Source: Nocardia testacea NBRC 100365 (lineage in GTDB: Bacteria > Actinomycetota > Actinomycetes > Mycobacteriales > Mycobacteriaceae). Taken from it: DNA of 64,000 bases. Numbering within the stretch: position 1 is the stretch's first letter; each line of letters begins with the position of its first letter. The DNA lies in contig NZ_BAGJ01000001.1 in assembly GCF_000308775.1 (NCBI RefSeq), forward strand, positions 32,431-96,430, given 5' to 3'. The translations under genes and the position numbers were made by a program. Below, piece by piece: positions 60,765-64,000 of this stretch. The notes below the pieces were generated by a model. The model saw nothing but the letters and a program-made list of their open reading frames with translations, made no database searches and was not told the DNA's origin.

Positions 60765-61927
60765 TTGTCCGCTCGTGGCGGTTCGGCGCCGATCACACCG
60801 TCCGCGATGTAGCGACCGTCGGTGAAGTGATCACCCCGCAGGTACTCGGCGCCGTCGTGTTCCTGCTCGTCCTCACCGGCGGCACCGCGCGAATTGCCCA
60901 GCAGCGGACTGGAGGACGAGCCGGTGCCGGCCGGGCGCACCGGTGCCGCCTCCCCACGTGCGACCGCGACGGTCTCGGTGGCCGGGGCCGTGGCATTCGC
61001 CGCCGGGGCACCCCACCCCTCGGGCACCTTCAGGCCGCCGTTGTTCAGGCCGAGTGCCGAACCGCCGGGCATACCGCCGGCCCGGGCGGCCGCCGCGGCG
61101 GTGGCCGCTACGGCTCCGGTGACCATCGAGGGTGCCGGTGGCGCCACGGCCGCCGGGGCCGGGGCGGAAGTGGTGGCCGCGACGAGGGCGTTGGCCCCCA
61201 GATTGCCGACCGTGGTGACACCGGTGCTCGCCACCGAGCCGGCGACATGCGCCGCCTGCGTTGCCGCACTGGCCAATCCGGGATTCTGGGCCAGCGCGGT
61301 GCCGGCGGCGGCCAGCATTTTCACCGGGTCGCCGTTGGCTTCTTTCATAGCCTCTTCGGCGGAGGAGGAATCGACCTGGCCGGCGCCGTTGGCGATCGGC
61401 GGCGGGTTGAAGAACTCACCGGGGGTGAGCACGGTGGCGGTGATGGCGGCCTCGTAGGTCTCCATGGTGAGCGCGGCCCGCAGATCCAACGCGGCCTTGG
61501 CGGCCTCGGCCACCTCGGAGCTGCCGTTCAGTACGCCACCGGTGGAATGCGCCGCTACGCGAGCGGCGTTTACCGCGGCGATCTCGGGCAGGCTCGGCAT
61601 GGCGATCGAGGCGACGGTATAGGCGGTGGCCTGCGAGGCGGCCTTGGTGCCGAGGGTCGCGGCCATCGCGCCCTGCTGTTCGGCCCATCCGGTGAAGCCG
61701 ACGAGCCGGGCCAGGGCGCCGATCCCGTTGACGCTCTGCATACCGACGCCGAGCTCGGCCATCACCCGGACGACGGTGGCGGTGGCATCCACCCACGCAC
61801 CGGTGAGCCCACCCCACGCTCCGGCGGCCGCGCTCATCGGAATGGCGTGCGAGCCGGCGTTCAACGCGATCGAATTCCCCTCGGCGAGTCTGGGCAGCCA
61901 GAACACCCCGGTGATACCTGCGGTCAT
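60761..61927 (-). CDS. PPE-family protein
   Basis: A 388-residue PPE-type ESX substrate. The helical N-terminal domain has FWLPRLAEGNSIALNAGSHAIPMSAAAGAWGGLTGAWVDATATVVRVM and LARLVGFTGWAEQQGAMAATLGTKAA; a literal PPE triplet is absent, as in many Nocardia members. The C-terminal part is Ala/Pro/Gly-rich and low in complexity. It lies between PE and EspG on the same strand, and its stop overlaps the EspG start. Confidence 0.88.
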   Translation of the reverse strand: MTAGITGVFWLPRLAEGNSIALNAGSHAIPMSAAAGAWGGLTGAWVDATATVVRVMAELGVGMQSVNGIGALARLVGFTGWAEQQGAMAATLGTKAASQATAYTVASIAMPSLPEIAAVNAARVAAHSTGGVLNGSSEVAEAAKAALDLRAALTMETYEAAITATVLTPGEFFNPPPIANGAGQVDSSSAEEAMKEANGDPVKMLAAAGTALAQNPGLASAATQAAHVAGSVASTGVTTVGNLGANALVAATTSAPAPAAVAPPAPSMVTGAVAATAAAAARAGGMPGGSALGLNNGGLKVPEGWGAPAANATAPATETVAVARGEAAPVRPAGTGSSSSPLLGNSRGAAGEDEQEHDGAEYLRGDHFTDGRYIADGVIGAEPPRADK

Positions 61928-62092
61928 GCTTGTTTCTCCCCTTGTGAACTATCGATGGTCGATCGGCGGTCTCGCCGCGAATGCGTGGTCACCGTGCTCT
62001 TTTCTCGGTCCCGGTCTGCGGGTGCGGGCCGGCCGTACCGCCGCGTCCGTGCCGGTCGTACGGCCGGGGACGGGCTCCGCCGGGCGGCACCA

Positions 62093-62425
62093 CTAGACGG
62101 CGATCGAACCGAACGGCGCACCGGTCAGCGCCAGCACACCCGCCGAGGCCGCGTCCTGGACCAGGTACTGGGCCAGCTGGGTGCGCAGGATCGCGGCCGT
62201 GTGGTGCAGTTCGAGGACGGCCTGGGCGAGCGAGGTCTGATGGGTGGCGGCGGCCTTGTTCATATGCATGGCACCGTGGATCGAGGCCTCGTCCGCGCCG
62301 GACGGCGCGACATAGGTGGCGGGTACGGTGGCCGCGGCCACCCCGGCCAGCCTGTCGGCGAGCAGGTCCAGCTCGACCGCGGCGGCGAGGATGAGTTCGG
62401 GTGTGACGTCGACGTTGCCAATCAT
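62093..62425 (-). CDS. PE-family protein
   Basis: A 110-residue PE-type ESX substrate, essentially one two-helix PE domain (VDVTPELILAAAVELDLLADRLAG; HGAMHMNKAAATHQTSLAQAVLELHHTAA). Near the C-terminus, YLVQD fits the YxxxD/E type VII secretion signal. The ATG at 62425 is chosen because the PE domain begins there. The PPE partner starts 165 bp downstream on the same strand. Confidence 0.88.
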   Translation of the reverse strand: MIGNVDVTPELILAAAVELDLLADRLAGVAAATVPATYVAPSGADEASIHGAMHMNKAAATHQTSLAQAVLELHHTAAILRTQLAQYLVQDAASAGVLALTGAPFGSIAV

Positions 62426-62595
62426 GTCCTCGACTCCTTCTGGTGGCGGCTCTTGGGCGGAACCACGAGAATTCCCCCTACGAGTAGATCGGACGCGACA
62501 CCCCCGCTGGCGGTTCCATCGATTCCGAACTTCTTTCGTCGGCCCAGCCCCTCCCGTGCATCCCCTGCCGGCCTGTTGCGTGGGCCAGACTGAGC

Positions 62596-62946
62596 TTAAC
62601 CCCATCCCAGCTGATGGAGACGGTCTTCGTCAATCCCGAAATAGTGTGCGATTTCGTGGATCACGGTGATCCGGACTTCCTCGATCACCTCGGACTCGTC
62701 GGCACATGCGTCCAGCAGGGCGTCCCGGTAGATGGTGACGGTATCGGGCAGCGAACCGCCGTAATGACTGTCGCGTTCGGTCAGCGCGATCCCGTGATAG
62801 AGACCCAGTAGATGTGGGTCGTCGGGATTGCGCGGTTCGATCAGGATCACCACATTGTCGATGGCGCGGGTCAGCTCGGCCGGGATCTGGTCCAGCGCAT
62901 CGCCGACCAGTTCCTCGAATCGTCCCTCCGACATGCGGACCGGCAT
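62596..62946 (-). CDS. Small zincin-type metallopeptidase
   Basis: A 116-residue protein of the minimal zincin family (formerly DUF1025). The zinc-binding site is HEIAHYFGIDEDRLH, that is HExxHxxGxxxxxxH, near residue 95. FEELVGDALDQIPAELTRAIDNVVILIE precedes it. Its homologue (Rv3836) occupies the same place in mycobacteria. It lies 170 bp upstream of the PE gene on the same strand. Confidence 0.9.
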   Translation of the reverse strand: MPVRMSEGRFEELVGDALDQIPAELTRAIDNVVILIEPRNPDDPHLLGLYHGIALTERDSHYGGSLPDTVTIYRDALLDACADESEVIEEVRITVIHEIAHYFGIDEDRLHQLGWG

Positions 62947-62959
62947 CGCCGTGCGCCGC

Positions 62960-64000
62960 CTACCTGGGCGCGGGACGCGGTTCCGGCTGCGGGGGCAGCG
63001 GTGCGGCGCCGGGCAGCGGCTTGGGCGTGGAACGCCCGGAGTTGGGCGGTGGCACGGGTTCCTGGCCGTTGATGAGCAGGCGGCCCCGCGCCGGACCCAC
63101 GATCGGTGCGAAACCCTCCTGGTCGGCGCCCTTTCCGATCATGCAGTCGAGTTTGCGGCTACCTGCCAGCCAGCTGCGCACATCGATGAAATCGAAGAAC
63201 ACCGTGAGCGTTTTGTCCCGCAGGACATGGGGACCGCCGAGATAGTCGTTGGTGAGCCGCCCGCACTCCTCTTCCAGGTACTGATCCTGGTCCTCCTTGG
63301 CCGGTGGCCCGCCCGGGAAGCGCTGGGACAGATCCACGGTGGCCGCGATCTCGACCGCGTGTTCCTGACCGCAGTCGATCGGATCGGTCGGGAGGTTCTG
63401 GCTGATACCGAGACAGATACCGGGTTCGTAGACCTTCGACTGGTCGCCGTCGGACACCCGGCCCGTGGTGGCGATGGGGTTACCGCTGAGCCCGGGAACC
63501 TGCAGCCCGCAGCGCAGGATCCGGTCGCCGGAGTTGGTCCAGCCGTCGTTGCTCGGATACATCAACCCGACGGCGTAACGGCCGCGCGGATCGAGCCGCC
63601 CGTTCAGATACCGCTGGGCGGCCGGCACGCAGTGTTCCTCGCGGAGCTCGGTGAGGCGCAGGGAATCCGGCCACGGCGCTTCGGACCCGAATTCGGAACC
63701 GGGATAGACGCTGAGGTCGACGGTGTCGGTGACCTCGAAGAGATGGTCGTCGGCGCAATCGAGTTCGACCAGATCGGAGTGGTCGGGTTTGGTCCAGGTG
63801 AGACAGTCACCGGTGCCGACCGAGGCGAATACCTTCTCGGCCTTGGCCACCGAGCCGCCCGGACTGCGGGCCTGCAGATTGGAATCATTGTCGAATCCAC
63901 TGACCAGCATGGTGCCCAGCGCCGCGACCACCGCGCCCACCGCGACCGCGAGCAGTCCCCAGCGCAACCTGGGCGCCGGTATCCGCCGCGGTTTCGCCCC
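62960..64000 (-). CDS. Septum-formation family membrane protein (partial, N-terminus beyond the right edge)
   Basis: At least 335 residues with one membrane helix near the N-terminus of the visible part (GLLAVAVGAVVAALGTMLVSG). The external region holds two similar Cys-rich domains (SVGTGDCLTWTKPDHSDLVELDCADDHLFEV; PGICLGISQNLPTDPIDCGQEHAVEIAA). It ends in a Pro/Arg-rich tail. The frame is open to the edge of the window, so the start lies outside. It matches the Rv3835-type protein and septum-formation family. Its stop lies 13 bp from the zincin gene start. Confidence 0.85.
   Translation of the reverse strand, partial: GAKPRRIPAPRLRWGLLAVAVGAVVAALGTMLVSGFDNDSNLQARSPGGSVAKAEKVFASVGTGDCLTWTKPDHSDLVELDCADDHLFEVTDTVDLSVYPGSEFGSEAPWPDSLRLTELREEHCVPAAQRYLNGRLDPRGRYAVGLMYPSNDGWTNSGDRILRCGLQVPGLSGNPIATTGRVSDGDQSKVYEPGICLGISQNLPTDPIDCGQEHAVEIAATVDLSQRFPGGPPAKEDQDQYLEEECGRLTNDYLGGPHVLRDKTLTVFFDFIDVRSWLAGSRKLDCMIGKGADQEGFAPIVGPARGRLLINGQEPVPPPNSGRSTPKPLPGAAPLPPQPEPRPAPR

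Overview
The window is high-GC actinobacterial chromosome. Gene content points to the order Mycobacteriales and best fits Nocardia: a pknAB/pbpA/rodA/pstP/fhaAB growth-control operon, a two-domain LysX, short PE and PPE proteins with EspG, an LCP enzyme, a cutinase, and many GTG/TTG starts with 4-bp stop/start overlaps. No phage, transposase or CRISPR array was found. Genus is inferred from gene content only.

Layout. (1) 1-9447, minus strand: fhaA, then fhaB-pstP-rodA-pbpA-pknA-pknB, which senses muropeptides and controls elongation; pknB runs off the left edge. (2) 9697-10764: tRNA-Leu(CAG) with a strong terminator, then an SDR gene preceded by two KstR-type operators. (3) 11604-19642: a MoxR/DUF58 membrane block (SpoIIM-like, RDD, DUF58, MoxR, a DUF4129-DUF4350 composite, a membrane protein) and a DUF4407 protein. 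(4) 20562-26740: gltB-gltD glutamate synthase with a long upstream leader and a decayed duplication at the junction. (5) 27124-33741: cutinase, histidine phosphatase, a GGYPQQ-tailed membrane protein, LysX, an S4 protein, RraA. (6) 33779-38127: two DUF5313 proteins, a copper block (copD-copC-ycnI-membrane protein), a DUF6474 protein. (7) 38327-46399: TM0106-type nuclease, htpG, a methyltransferase, a secreted YDxxG-repeat protein, an HSD10-like SDR, a GDT1-type manganese exporter behind a yybP-ykoY riboswitch, and a coiled-coil protein. (8) 46483-64000: sodA, rhodanese, DUF4328, glpQ, DUF5926, two ferritins, LCP, CPBP protease, DUF2470, pheA, a phosphoglycerate-mutase-like enzyme, a PE-PPE-EspG module, a zincin-type metallopeptidase and a septum-formation family protein cut by the right edge. 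Block 8 resembles the sodA-glpQ1-bfrB-pheA neighbourhood of mycobacteria.

Metal homeostasis is a recurring theme. It includes a manganese riboswitch with its exporter, IdeR/DtxR-like boxes before the DUF2470 gene and the canonical ferritin, copper proteins, and a superoxide dismutase. The most notable items are a ferritin paralogue missing key ferroxidase ligands, the riboswitch, the KstR-like operator pair, the DUF4129-DUF4350 composite, the stand-alone PE-PPE-EspG module, and the 17-unit YDxxG secreted protein. Operator matches were made by eye against consensus sequences recalled from memory, and no database search was possible.
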